This document shows positions 11,623-23,815 of a stretch of 64,000 nucleotides of DNA, piece by piece (the first letter of the stretch is position 1; each line of letters opens with the position of its first letter). Both the position numbers and the translations under genes were made by a program. The DNA is from Marsupella aquatica (taxonomy: Eukaryota; Marchantiophyta): the NCBI GenBank assembly GCA_973895155.1, contig OZ316895.1:1736001-1800000 (forward strand), read 5' to 3'. The notes under the pieces were generated by a model. It was not told the origin of the DNA. It did not search any database and was given only the letters and a program-made list of their open reading frames with translations.

Positions 11623-14600
11623 ATGGAGGACCTGGCGCATTTCATACAATCGATGAGTGAGAAGTATGGGCTGTTGGATGCATCTAACAAGCTAGGGGTG
11701 AACAACAGCAACAACCAGCAGCAGCAGCAGCACCTCCAAGACCACACAAGCTCAGCAGCCAGCAACACGTTGAATAGCGAAGAGTGCCAAGGAAGTAGTT
11801 GGGAATGTCTCTCCATTTTCATTAGTGGATCACAGTCAATAGATTGCAATACTCTCCAATCTACAGGTCCCCATCATGCTATGCCCACCTTGAACAGTCC
11901 GAAAAAGCAGGTCCCCCGCCCGCAGCAGCAGGAGGCAGACAACAAAAGTATTGGCTCTCCTCCCCTTCACTCCTTCTCCAAGCTGATCGACATCGATGAA
12001 CTCAAGTGCTCTCCTTACAATGCCAGCACAGGTAACACCAGCCAGCAACAACAACAGCACTCACCAGATAACGACTCATCCCATCTTGGAGCCTCGTCAA
12101 CGGTAGTAAGCAAAGACCTAGCTGAGCGAGGCACCATCTTTGATAATTGTGGGGATCTATCCACCGTTGTTACCATGTCAGACTACATTCCACAGTGCTA
12201 CTACCAGAGTGATAATAACAATGACAATAATAATACTATTGACGGAACACAGGTCCAGGACGCAAATTCCTGTCCCGGACAATATTTCTCCAAGAATTCA
12301 GGACAGGCACAACTTCTTCCCCAGCCTACCAAGAATGCTGCTGCTGCTATCAGCACAGGAAATCCTACACATGCGCACAGCCTGCAAGAAATGCAGATCA
12401 CCAGAGGAATCGAAGGAGGAGTACCTTACAAAGACTTCAAGGACATGTTATTGCATCCAAGCAGATTATTGGATCAAGAGGCTAAGAACTCGTTTGAGCA
12501 GAAATCGGCTATTGGCGGTGCAGCTATGTCCGCCATTAGACAAGGACAAGTGCAGATGCAGCAGTTGCAACACGGCAGTAACAGAACTCGGCTGGGGAGA
12601 TCTTCCACGTTGGCAAGTCTGGATCCTGAGGCGGAGTCGGGAGAATATGTCGACACGGCTTTGCATGGATACGACATCTCGAGTAGCAGGACGAGCAGAG
12701 ATACTTATCTATGTACAGACACAGAAGGCTCCCGAGAAGGCTACTCCCATGAAGCATCATATTATACAGATCCAAGGAAGAACTCGAAGGGGATGGTGCA
12801 AACAAATTTAGAGGGGAGGAGCTCTTCAAGAGGTCAATGTCATGGTGCCGGTCAATCCTGCAATGCATTCCAATCCTTTGATTGCCTACGAGCGGGCTTA
12901 CCTAAGACGGGAGTGCTTGAAGAAATGGGCTGCAACTGCTCCTCAACAGAAATGTCTCCGCGGCCTGCTGAGTATAGTCATCATAATCATCAGCAAGACG
13001 AACATGGAGCCACCGCGTCGACGTTGTCTTCGCTGGAGTATTTGCCAATCACCAGCGCAATGCAGTCACGGGTTGCTCAGCTTGACGAGGCAAGCAAGGA
13101 ATTGTTTGCATCACGGAACAATACCACGCATAGCTCAAACCAGTTGAATTTGAACATAGGACGTTTTGAGAATGAAGAATTCCGTCAGACCTGCAGCTCC
13201 TCCTCCGATAAACCCCCGGCGATGAAGAAAGCCAGGAGCTTCAAAGACTTTTCGCACAGTACTGCTGCTCCTTGTGCTGGGAAGGAGGAAATAGATCATA
13301 TGGTATCGATGCCAAGGGATAACACCGTGCAATCCATGAAGAATTTCGTCAAACTTGAAGCCAGTAATAGTATTAAGCGGCCCGGAGTCTTCTTGGCAAA
13401 GAATCATCCTGACAATCCTCACAGCACTACAGAAGAGGCCAAGATTAGGGAGGCCTGGGAACAAGGCGAAGATCGTCTGAAAGCAGCAGGCATGGAAGGA
13501 GGAGGAGAAGGAGGAGCAGTTCGTGAGCCCAAGTGGTCGCACATCAACAAATTGCTCTGTGAAAACGGGTTTTCGTCTCTCGACTGGCAGCTTATCGCCT
13601 CGACAACTGATGTTCCGGACAAGTTCTTCCAAACTCTCCACGATGTGTTGCGGAATTATGGGAGGCGCGAAAAAGTTGTTCAGGTACATAATTATGAAAA
13701 AAAGCTGAAGTTCTCATCCATTGGTACTATTAATCACAACTATTATGGGAGTACATCACGTGGAGTTTGCGCTTTTAAGTTTTCCCGCAGTTGACATAGC
13801 CAGTTGTATCGATGAGCTCATCCATGTTCCTCAGCAAGATTCTTTCGACCATCTTCTCAAGCATCTTATCGAATGAGTTCAGATCGAGGTTTTTCTTCAA
13901 ATCTTCAAAAGCTGTCTTCAGATCTCCATATTCAAATAAGAAAATCACGACAGGGAAAGAGAAAGCAAAACAAGTGTAATGGCTTTGTTCATTCTGCTCG
14001 AGATTTCACCTTATTTGGTTATAACTCCCTGTGATTTCAGCTCTTCTGCAAATTGGGCCGTTTGTCCTTCGATGCAATTAAGGATTTGCGGCCCTTACTC
14101 AGAAAGCAACCTATATGTTCACTGCTTTGGGCTGTGGTTCTCCTACAGTTATTTAGGTTCACACTCTGTTTGGATCCTGCGTCAATTTTGCTCCTCGCCT
14201 CAATTGGGATCTATGGCCTTACATGTTCATTCATCCATTTCTTCAGCAGAGCTCCGGTCAAGGTGTGGAAAAATCTTAACCGAGTTACGTAGAGATAATT
14301 CAAATGGTGCCACTTTCCGGCTCACTGTTGTTTGATGGATTGGAACAGGAGCTTCTGGCAGAGAGAGACGCGTTGCGTCACGAAGAACAACGCAGCAATG
14401 AGATCATACAAAAAATGGAATATGAAACTGACTTGGTGAAGCGAAAGCTCGCTATGTCTGAGCAACGAGCGGAGCTGGCAAATGCTGCTGCTGAGAAAAC
14501 CTACGCTCTTCTTCGTAAGGAAAATCAACGTCTCGAAGCTTCTCATGCTAGTATGCTTCAACGCTGCAGGTTTCGTCTCTCCCTCGCTTCTCTTGTCTTT

Positions 14601-17600
14601 GTCATGGTTTCTCGACAGACGAAATAGCAGAATCAATTGCGCAACAATGCATATGTAAAATAAATTATCAAAGAAACACCAGATGCAAGAAGAGTCTCTC
14701 GGTGGCCCCAAACAACGGCCCAAAGACTCAAGATGGCGAACAAATTGGACCTGGATCCATGTATCTATGATACACTTCGACATTGGCTTAAACATCGGTT
14801 AAATGATTAGAAACCGACGAATTACTATAATTCATACAAGCATATATTGGCAATGAGATTGAATTGGTTGGCATCTTGTTCGGGCTTTACTCCCGAAGTC
14901 CACTGACCAGTGGATTTCATTCAACAGCCAGCTAGAGCACGGTTCACGTGCAAAAGAGCGAGGTCTGCGGAAGCTTCAAGAAAAGATACAAGAAGCGGTG
15001 CAAAGGGTACAAACCTTGTCTTGGATCGCCCACCTGACACAAAGTATCTCGTGGAGCAAAGTCTTTATCAAAATTATTCCTCTACATCGCGATTCCTCAT
15101 TATGACGTAGACAGGAAAATGCTTTTTTGTGTGTGCTGCTTAAAAAACTCTCCAGCTTTTCATTAGAACTCAAGGGGGAGCTGTGAGCTTTTTTATCATT
15201 TGCAGGAGGAGCGCCAACGACAGAAGGAAAGGGAACTATATGAAAAACTGAAGCACAAGATTGCCATAGGACAAAAATCACAAGGAGAAGTCATCGAATC
15301 TAATTTTTTACTGAGAGACCTCAAGCCCGCTACGATTGTGAGTTTCTTTCTTCCTCTGAGCTTTGTCTAATCATCTTCTGGCTGTTCCAATTTTATCTCC
15401 AGCAAATCTGCAAACTCAAGAGGCAGTGAGTGACCTTGTCATAATCTTCGTTTGGTGGTGTTATGGAAGGGCTATAATCTGGCTTTGCAAGCCTGGTTCT
15501 GACTCCTTGTTTAAATGCTTGTTTATGATACAACTGTAAGAAGTTCTGTTCTCTAGTTTGACTATCATTTGTGGAGACGGTTCATTTCGAGTGATGCTAT
15601 TCGTGTCTTTTTTCAGGTCGGAATATATGAGAGGCAGAGAGCCGCAGCTCAGTCTGAAATGAAGTCTCTTCGAGATGAAAACTCGCGCTTGTGTCAAGAA
15701 CTTTGTGAAAAGGAAAACTCTCTTCTCAGCAAGGTGCATCTTTTGTCTCTTCGCAGATCTCCAGGTCATGGACCAGACCCTCACATGTCTATGCTAATGC
15801 CTTACTCCGTGGACTATTTCTTCAACATATAAACTACTTACTCAACAAGTAATATGTAGAGAGTTCTGTTTGCCAGGTTAGTATCTCTGTAACTAGACTA
15901 TATAGCGTGAATAAGGAGAAAAACCCTAGTGACCTACGAATGTTTAGTTTGAGCTTTCAACTCTCCTCACTCAGATTTCTCGCTTCTATGCATGACGCCT
16001 TAACTCGGACTAGGACCTCTTCTTCATTCAGAAGTAACTGTGATACTAAACTGATCCAGTATCTTACAGTGCTTGCGCAATAGTGGTTATCCAGATTCCA
16101 TAAATACTACAATGCAATGTAATTTATCTTAATCGGAAAGACATTCAGATGCAGGCCATGTCAACAGCTGATGAGCGTGAGCGGGTACTCTCTCAACAGC
16201 TCACTGAGGTTTGCATCCTATCAGTGTTGCTGGAAAAACTAAATCACATCTAGATACCATCCGGGATCATCCCAAATTCTTTGCTGTAGTAACTGAATTC
16301 TGAGGAGGTGGCTCAAAATCCAGAGTGAACATCCTCTCTTTCAGCATGCTCGTTCATTTGCTGGTATTGGTGACAGTCTATGGGCAATTGTTGTCCTGCT
16401 ATTCTGCTACAATCTCTTAGTACGCTAGAAGAGGAGAACAGCAGTAAAGATTGGACAGAAAAGAAACAATTTCTTATTTAGTTGGGAACCGCGACCACGC
16501 TCGTTGAGTTTGGCGTAACAAGAAAATGTTTTACAGCGTCACCTTGGATGAGGCTTACTTTCTGGAATTCTGTACATCCTATACTTTGACAGCGGATCTC
16601 ATCGGGTCAATTCTTTCTCCGATTTCTCAGTCATTACCTTTTCAGTTTTTTTCTGCAAAAGGAGCGTAGTGAGTAGTCCTGGTCACCAATCATTTCGTTT
16701 TGTTTGGGCTTCATCCTATGCGCTCGATTTCTGGATGCTAAACTCCTGGATCCATTCCAATTTTATTTTTAGAATTGCAAGGCCTTCTTGCAGGAACATC
16801 TATGTATAAAATTATTAAGTACAGGAGTATTTTTCGTGATGAGTTAATAAATACTAAAGAATGCCTTTGTAGCTGTTCTACGTTCTTCGTACGTTGGCTT
16901 CAAGTTTGCAAAGCCAACGTATGAAGTACTCTAGAAAATCTACACTGAATAACTTTATTTACAAATACTCCAGGATAGTGAAGAGCCTCAATTACGTTCT
17001 TATCGTGAACTCAGATTGACGACATTCTGAAAACGAAGACCTCCCGCTGTCAAAAACTGGTTCCTAGAGGAGACACAGCACTCCTGCCCTTGGTAGGCAA
17101 TCCCTCATCTGTAACTTCACAAATCTATGATGAGTGCTTCGCATCAGAAATGCAGCTTAAATTTGAGCTAGCTAGGGTACTGCGCCAGACAATCTGCATA
17201 ATTGCAAAGTCTGGAAAAATCTGCATGAGGCGGAAAGAACTCCTTGTCCAAGGTGTTACACTAGGGGTTACACTGCTATATCTAAAGGGCATCGTAATTT
17301 TTCGATTGCCATGAAAGGGTGTCTCACACTTTCAAATCATTGGCTAGTAATGAAGTGGCATCTCTGCCTTTGAGCAGGCAGTCAATCAAACAGAAGACCT
17401 GACAAAGGAAATTACCAACCTTCAAGTACAGCTTGAGTCATGTGCTGCTGAAGAGCAGAGTCCGTCGATGTCTTTGGTACAAAGGCTGCAGGTTCGATGA
17501 TGTTCTGTCATTTGAGCGAGTGGGTTACTCGTTTTCTTCGGTTCATGCTGGTACTAACGACAATCATGCTGGAAGCCCTTCTCAAGAATGTTCGATATAT

Positions 17601-20241
17601 GTAAATCACAAACACTGGCTCATCAGTATCACTATCATGATTTGTCTCTAAGTACTGTGCTGTGTTATGGTCGCCAGATGGATGCTGCTGAGGTTTCCAG
17701 AAAGAAGCTGGATTTGAACTCAAGCTCAGCCTTGCTGGTAGGCTATGTTATGATTCTACCAGTTTTTAATTAGTCTTCGGACTTTGGAAGCATCTGTCTG
17801 ATAAAAGGAGCACATTTTATACAATACAACTCACTCATGAATTTTGAACTTACCAGTCTGAGTGGGTGGCTCTATTTCACTATAATTATGTTCAGGTCAA
17901 AGAGGAGATACGCCAGGAAAATTTAAGCTGGCATTCTGTTTTGGTCACTCGTGCTGAAATGCACGATACTTACGAATATTCTCTTTAAGTTCATGATTTT
18001 AAGAACAGATGGATGTGCATGCGTGCAGGCCAGCAATTGGAATGCATGCACAAGTTCAAAATGCCAGGAATTCCAACAAGGCATTCTTACACAGCTGAAA
18101 ATAGCAGACCCAGTACGAATCACTGTGAGTACAATCTGCAGACGGTGATGTCTTGAATTCAACTGTTTTGTTGCTGCACAAGGTCTGTAGATAGTACCAT
18201 TTCCCCTCTTGTTGATCTGTTTGCAAATAATGCTGGTAGATTGTGAGTAAAATATATCCACCAGGTCCAAGGGTATGATTGTACTCTTATTTTGCCAGTC
18301 GAATACAACTTGCAATACGAATTTTCCTTACAAGGTTGGGTCATGCTCACAGTGCATACCGGACTGTAGGGTGCAATTGATGGCTTGCTCAAAGTAGTAG
18401 CTGCCGTGCCAAGAATGCAAAAGTTTATTGAACAAATCTGTGACGTTGTCTTCAATGATGGCGCAGTGATGCTTGCAAGGTGTGCATCACAGTGGGAAAT
18501 TGCTTTTGTATAGCATGATCAGTGGACAATCGACTTAAAATCCTTCCAGTTCCACGAAAATCCAGGTTACTACCACTTACAGAGAACAGATGTTGAATTT
18601 GTAAGGTTGTCTACTTCTAAAGTGTACACATGTGTTTTCTGAAACGTCGCCAGGGACAACACTAGGGAAACGCAAGAAACCCCAGAAGCTGTGCCAGGCA
18701 TCTTGAAGTCCTGGCTGGACAAACTGCAGGCCGTGGAAGAGCTTCAGCAGTTCAAGGTATATCGCGTTTCCTGCGCAATAAGGACGCCTCTAAACTTATC
18801 TGACCCTATCTCACTAGACAAATAATAACCTTAGGCACTGTAGAGCTAGGAGAACTCCTGCAAACTTGTGTCTTTTCAATTAAGCAAGCAATTAGTGTTT
18901 AATAGCTATCATTTTATTTGGCGTAAATTCTTGTAAAAGACTGAAAGTTTTTACAAAAATCAAGACAAATTAGTCTCTTCTTAGCAGACAGAAACGATTA
19001 TAGTTTAGATCTAACACGCACACATTCACATTTTTATCTTTGGGGTCCGTCCACTTATTTGCGACGACTTGTACTTCAAGAATCGACCTGTGCCCTCCCA
19101 TGTAACGTCGAAATGGTGTATTCTGGGAGCCGACAGAGCTAACCATTCTATCCGTTTGAAGGATTCTATTTCTGCTCAACTCTGGGAGCGTTTTGATGAG
19201 AAAGCAGCCAAGCATCCGATGAGTTCAAGGGTGGCTGCAGCATCTGTCAAGGATTTGATCGACATCGAGCGTCAATATTTACTCTCACAAGCATCTTACC
19301 GGTTGACTCAAAATTTCTCCTGTACCCTGAAAGACGTCAACACAGCTCAGCTGAGCGTCCCCTAATTCTTCACCTTACGGCCTTTGGCTTTCCTAATGCA
19401 CATTATCTTCCCACGGCAGTGGAGACTACACTTGATTGTTGAGTAATCCACTCGTCTCCTCTTAATAAGGCTTGACCAAGCGACTAGTCTGAGTTATTCC
19501 ATAACCTTCCAGCTAGTGACAATTCCTAACTGGAATCAAAAGACTCACAAACAATTAATCGAGCTCTTGTGATCATCTTGCAGAGAGGGAGAGATAGTGC
19601 TCAAAGCGGAACCGCAGAAGCTTCTGCACTGTATAATAAAGCACTTCCAAGTAATCTGACGTACTACTTGATAATTTGCCTATCTAAGAGCTGTGATGTT
19701 GTAGCCTGCTGCTTCTTCGCCTCTGCCAATTTAGAGCTGCTCATTGACTAAGCAACATAGAACATTTTTCTTCACGCGTTTCTTCAGTATGCCTTGATTG
19801 ATTGATGCAAAATTTTCTAATCGAGGAACAGCCATGCTCGCCAGATAGACTTGACTGCTATATTGGAGAATTACATTTATAGTTCGAATTGCAACTGTTT
19901 CTTCATGGACAAGTTTCTGATTTTAGTAGTGAGGACACATAGAGGCAGACTCCATGTGTTTCTTGCACTAGTGAGTATCATGATTGAGTGGGCTGTTAAT
20001 GCCTGCTTTATTCTGCCTGATGATGCAGATGTTGTTTGAGATTCCACGCTTGGAAGGGGTGATGGCCGTTATGAACTCTGTGTACATTCAAATTTCAGAG
20101 TATCACAACTTCGCACGTGCACTCTGCTCCATGTTGGGCTTGCCAAAAGATGCACGCCCCAACTCTATCGTCTCAACTATTACTTCCCTTTTGAATAAGG
20201 TCTTGAATCTACTCTTGCTTCCTGGAAAGCGTTTCAAATAA
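11623..20241 (+). CDS. Coiled-coil protein, ADIP/SSX2IP (MSD1)-like, 13 exons
   Basis: Exons in phase: 11623-13683, 14349-14569, 14928-15006, 15206-15337, 15617-15733, 16149-16208, 17378-17491, 17678-17737, 17896-17950, 18029-18144, 18370-18479, 18654-18756 and 20029-20241, giving 1146 residues. Residues 1-637 are low-complexity, rich in Ser, Gln and Asn (Q32-36). From residue 638 WSHINKLLCENGF matches the start of the ADIP domain. Exons 2-8 encode charged coiled coil (QELLAERDALRHEEQRSNE type). The C-terminus contains GLLKVVAAVPRMQKFI and EIPRLEGVMAVMNSVY, which match conserved C-terminal blocks of plant ADIP-family proteins as I remember them. In plants and animals this family works with WDR8 to anchor microtubule minus ends. 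The 3' end is uncertain: a donor-like AAG/gtcttg at 20200 may lead to further exons. The coding structure is well supported by phase; the family name is moderately supported. Confidence 0.65.
16885..16926 (+). repeat. Intronic hairpin, 16-bp stem and 10-nt loop
   Basis: Left arm 16885-16900 (cttcgtacgttggctt) pairs with right arm 16911-16926 (aagccaacgtatgaag) with one G-U pair and no mismatch. It lies in the 1.17-kb intron between exons 6 and 7 of the coiled-coil gene. Partial pairing continues outward for several bases. It could be a remnant of a small inverted-repeat element or a small-RNA precursor. Confidence 0.7.
18757..20028 (+). other. Longest intron of the coiled-coil gene
   Basis: This 1.27-kb interval separates the exon ending ELQQFK from the exon starting MLFEIPRLEG; both sides are phase 0, so direct joining works. 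It contains a 98-codon open frame at 19069-19365 and an acceptor-like site at about 19583 followed by an open run. Neither resembles the family, so I leave both out of the model. Confidence 0.4.
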
Positions 20242-21217
20242 ATTCACACCAAGTATGCAAGTCAGGGTTCAGATGTAGTTAATAATAATTAGAATGTCAA
20301 TTGCTTCCTTTACGAGACATTATTCTCAGTAATGAGGTCCGGATTTCGCCGAAGGCATCGATATCTCTTGATTCGAAATACGCTTGTACTGTTGACTTGG
20401 CGTTATGCCCAGAACCGAGGTACAGGATACTAGGTGGTACCAGAAGAGGAAATCCTCAATAACCCATTTTGCTAACTAAATTTCAGTTTTGACTCCACAG
20501 GGCTGAATGCTTAGAAAAAGTCCCCTGGACGAAGGTACTCGAAGATGGTGGAGACTTTTCCACTAGTTTGCTGTCACGTTGGCAATGCATGCAGTTTAAA
20601 GAAGCCAGAGGCTTACACTGAACGTGGCACAATTAGAATCAGGTGGGACCAATGATTTAATTGTGAGTTCCGTTGGATATATGCTTACTACTAGCCAGTG
20701 CAGTCTACATTCCGTCAACCACGGTTGGCAAGAGCTGCTCCATTCCTGTAAGAGAGGACTGTTTGTTTAATAAAATCTAGACTGCCTACAACTTTCCGCC
20801 TGAAATACTGATTTCTGCTTTCACAAGACAAGATTAAGGCAGTGCACGCTTTCGGCAAACATGCATTTTCTAAGCCCACGTAAATGAAATGGATGAGTGG
20901 TCATCAGTTTCCCTTATCTATCGGCAAACACGCATTTTCTAAGCCCACGTAAATGAAACGGATGAGTGGTCATCAGTTTCCCTTGTCACACTTCATCTTC
21001 CTCCCAAGAAATGAGTAGACACCCAAACGAGCGTGGAGACTAACAATATCGACACCCGGAGCTGCACCTAGAGAATGTTAATCAAGTTCGGAGTACAGGG
21101 AAAAGCTGCTGCTAGAAAATGACCACAGGATACATCCAGATAAAGAATGCGACGACGTCAGGAGACAATATGAGCCGGTGCGTTGAATTTATGCCTACAA
21201 TGAGAAATTTTCCAAAC
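20242..21217. other. Intergenic between convergent genes
   Basis: About 1 kb between the ends of the coiled-coil gene (+) and NMD3 (-). Apart from the tandem duplication at 20852-20986 I see nothing definite. It may hold a last exon of the coiled-coil gene and both 3' UTRs. Confidence 0.4.
20852..20986. repeat. Tandem duplication, 69-bp unit, two copies
   Basis: Copies start at 20852 and 20921 with tcggcaaaca(t/c)gcatttt and run through atgagtggtcatcagtttccctt. There are only about three differences, so this duplication is fairly young. Confidence 0.88.
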
Positions 21218-22792
21218 TTAACCATCGTCCATCTCATGATCCTCTCCATACTCTGAACCAGCTATGCTACTATCATGGTCTATTCTGAGATCCGCAAGTA
21301 GCTCGTCCAAAGGCACTGTCGGTACATCGTCTCCTCCATCAGTCATAGACATGATATCAGACTGACGCTCCTGGTAATTAGGATCCCTGTAAAGCGCAAT
21401 CTTCGACCTCATCTCAGGGTCCTCCTCCAGCTCCTGCAAAAATCTCTCGTACTCAGCAGCCCTCTTAGTTTCGTCTTGTCTATTATTGACGGCTTCTCCC
21501 ATCTCCATGTCCAAAGTCTTCAGCTTCCAGGGTCTGGGCTTGCCTCTCTTCTTCAGTCTCCTTTCTTCATAACTCTTCTTTACGAGGACAACTTCCGGTA
21601 ATTCGAGATCCTTGTGCTTGCTGAGCTCAAACTCGCTGGTATTTGCAGCAAATAAATCATACCCGAGGGCGTGGTCGCCAGGATTCAAGAGGTGGCCAAG
21701 GTGGGTTTTCACAGTGAATATGGTATCGTTCTTTCCAAAATCCGCAACACGAGCTACTTGAACTTCGGCAAGTGCAAACCTGTTCCCACCGATGCTTACT
21801 ACAGGCTCACTTTCTACATCTAGAACAATGTACTCCACCAACTGCTTGTGCGATAACAGAGCTCGGTAGGGCACCCTCCAGTACTGGTTAGAGTCTACAA
21901 ACGCATATCTAAGCGTTTGAGGGTCTAGTAAAAGGAGGTTGTTCGACACACGAAGACAGAGCACCAGTGGCCCAATATTGCCTAGAGCTGCTGCTGTCTT
22001 AGGGGGTAAGCAGACGAGATCATCTTTACAAATTGGGCAAATCTCCACCGAGAAAGTAAATTTGTAGTTATAAGTGTTGCTATGAGTGTCATGCGACACC
22101 AACTGCTTGTCATTCCGACTTTTCATAGGAACAACGTTACTTACAAAGTCCACGAATTTTAGCGCATGGCTTCTATTCGAGTAGTAAAAATCAATGCCAT
22201 CATGCACCTGCTTGATGTTAATGGTCTGCGCGGCGGCACCATGTTTAATAATAAGCTGTTCCAGAAAGAAGAACGTTCTCTTGTGATCGACTTTCTGCCG
22301 CAATTGCACTTTGGCGATCCACTGGTCAGGGTTGGCGGCAGTCCGAGTGCACTTGTCACACATGTGGTCCTCTACAACGTATTCCACCATGTAAGATTGC
22401 TCTAAGATTGCTCCATTAACCACTTCCTTCTGAATTTTGAGCTTCACCTTCAACCTTTTAGAATGAGGCTCTGTCCAGATAAAAGCTGCATCAACGAGCC
22501 TGACTTTATTCAGATTCTTCAGCCTTTTAATGCAGAAAGTGAGGAGCTCCTTTGACTCCAGCTGCGCCTTCACCCACGTCCGTGGAGGTTGCAAGTACCT
22601 CTCGCACTCGGGGCAGAAAAGAATTGACACATGCTTCTGTAATCCCTCCGTGATGTCAACTTGTGATCGCAAGCACGCAACGCACATATTCGCGGCATTC
22701 GGGGCCATGGATACTCCACACAAGCAACATAGCACGCGCCCAGCAGTGTGCTGGACCGTAAACATATCCGCCACCACCATCCCGCCCGCCAT
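21218..22792 (-). CDS. NMD3: 60S ribosomal subunit export adaptor NMD3
   Basis: An intronless ORF of 524 residues, close to the yeast and human lengths (518 and 503). NMD3 binds the nascent 60S subunit in the nucleus and bridges it to the exportin CRM1. The zinc-binding cysteine pattern is present: C22/C23/C25, C37/C40, C60/C63 (CPEC), C145/C148 (CDKC) and C252/C255 (CPIC). The central region carries the family blocks NPDQWIAKVQLRQKV and DGIDFYYSNRSHALKFVDF. The acidic C-terminal tail includes a leucine-rich segment, LDELLADLRI, which fits a nuclear export signal. The start is the first ATG, in the context GCCATGG. The gene appears complete. The neighbouring coiled-coil gene converges on it from the left. 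Confidence 0.95.
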   Translation of the reverse strand: MAGGMVVADMFTVQHTAGRVLCCLCGVSMAPNAANMCVACLRSQVDITEGLQKHVSILFCPECERYLQPPRTWVKAQLESKELLTFCIKRLKNLNKVRLVDAAFIWTEPHSKRLKVKLKIQKEVVNGAILEQSYMVEYVVEDHMCDKCTRTAANPDQWIAKVQLRQKVDHKRTFFFLEQLIIKHGAAAQTINIKQVHDGIDFYYSNRSHALKFVDFVSNVVPMKSRNDKQLVSHDTHSNTYNYKFTFSVEICPICKDDLVCLPPKTAAALGNIGPLVLCLRVSNNLLLLDPQTLRYAFVDSNQYWRVPYRALLSHKQLVEYIVLDVESEPVVSIGGNRFALAEVQVARVADFGKNDTIFTVKTHLGHLLNPGDHALGYDLFAANTSEFELSKHKDLELPEVVLVKKSYEERRLKKRGKPRPWKLKTLDMEMGEAVNNRQDETKRAAEYERFLQELEEDPEMRSKIALYRDPNYQERQSDIMSMTDGGDDVPTVPLDELLADLRIDHDSSIAGSEYGEDHEMDDG

Positions 22793-23537
22793 GGCGACTG
22801 CGGTCGCCGCTGGATGAGGCGATCAAACCCAATATAATGTCTGCAAGGATATCCCAAGTATCAGCAACTAGTCCTCCAAAAGTTACTCGTCAGATTTCTA
22901 GCGAATTCCTGAACAGGGGATGAATAGCTTGCAAGCTAGCTAAAACCCTAAAAATGCGAGGCAGGTCTCCTATTCTCGTTCTAAATTATTCTTCCTTCCT
23001 CAGCTATTCCGTTTCAGTTGATCGAGAATCTCTTCCGTCGTCGATGGCTCCCCAAGCTGCCAAATTCTTGGGCAGCTCTCCAAGCCCACACCCAATGATT
23101 TTAGCAGTACAGACGACTGACAATTGCAAAAGGACAAACCTTCTCGTCCTGCCGCAACCAATTCCTCGACCAGATATCCGCAAAATGCTCACCGGTTTCA
23201 ATTCAATTTGCCTCTGCTTCCTCCTTGTGCATCTATGCGCCTCTGGGTCGATTCGACTAAACTTTCTCTTGAAAGACTCGTAGGTGAGGACCAACACCCT
23301 AATGTCTACAGTGTCTGCAAACGGAGGCGCGCAGCGCAGACCTTTATATACTCGAATGGAGAAGGGACGCAACTTCGCTACGGGCTCTCCTAGAACGGAT
23401 TATCTCCTCCCCAAAAACCGTGTGTTATTTAGAACGGAAGTTTACATGGAATGTTCGTTTCGGTGTGAGGCAATCGAGAAGCGCGGATGAGGAGGAACGC
23501 GAAGCAGGGACCGAAGGATCAATTGATGACGCTCCCA
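22793..23537. other. NMD3 upstream region, no gene
   Basis: 745 bp upstream of NMD3. Open frames exist on both strands but show no family resemblance. It contains the telo-box and site II-like motifs listed separately, so it most likely serves as the NMD3 promoter and 5' UTR. Confidence 0.45.
22943..22950. promoter_or_regulatory. Telo-box AAACCCTA upstream of NMD3
   Basis: AAACCCTA lies 150 bp upstream of the NMD3 start codon. In plants this motif is known in promoters and 5' leaders of translation and ribosome-biogenesis genes, often with site II elements (TGGGCY). A site II core (AGCCCA, reverse TGGGCT) is present at 23083-23088. The pairing fits NMD3 function; use of these sites is inferred. 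Confidence 0.5.
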
Positions 23538-23815
23538 TCTAACCCCATGGACCTTGACACCGTTGACAAGTTCACTCATTGACACCCTTATAAGAGCGTT
23601 CCCACCAGTCGCACTTCACATGCAATATTCAGCCTAACCCGATGCACCTTGACACCTTTGACAACTTCGCTCATTGACACCCTCAATACATTCCCATCAG
23701 TCGCGCGGCATTTTACATGCAAAATTCAGCCTAACCCCATGGACCTTGACACCTTTTACACCTTCACTGGCATTCAGTCGCCGCATTTTACATGCGATAT
23801 TCAGCCTTCTAGTGC
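23538..23815. repeat. Degenerate tandem array, about 95-bp unit, three copies
   Basis: Copies begin near 23538, 23634 and 23732 with cctaacccYatggaccttgacacc or close variants. Each continues with a ttgacaccct and catcagtcgc block and ends near ttcacatgcaatattcag. The third copy is shortened. The copies are clearly diverged. Confidence 0.8.

Noticed and set aside
11836-13689. Many antisense frames and shifted plus frames within the large exon 1 of the coiled-coil gene
   Set aside because: They are shadows of Gln/Ser-rich codons (CAG/AGC read as CTG/GCT). None shows a domain or a sensible start context.
14041-14292. Hydrophobic frame in the first intron of the coiled-coil gene
   Set aside because: It does not continue the coiled coil, and the 13683-14349 join is in phase without it.
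15403-15425. A 23-nt micro-exon (QICKLKR) between exons 4 and 5 of the coiled-coil gene
   Set aside because: It has good splice sites, but its length breaks the phase into the next exon. Direct joining of 15337 to 15617 keeps the frame.
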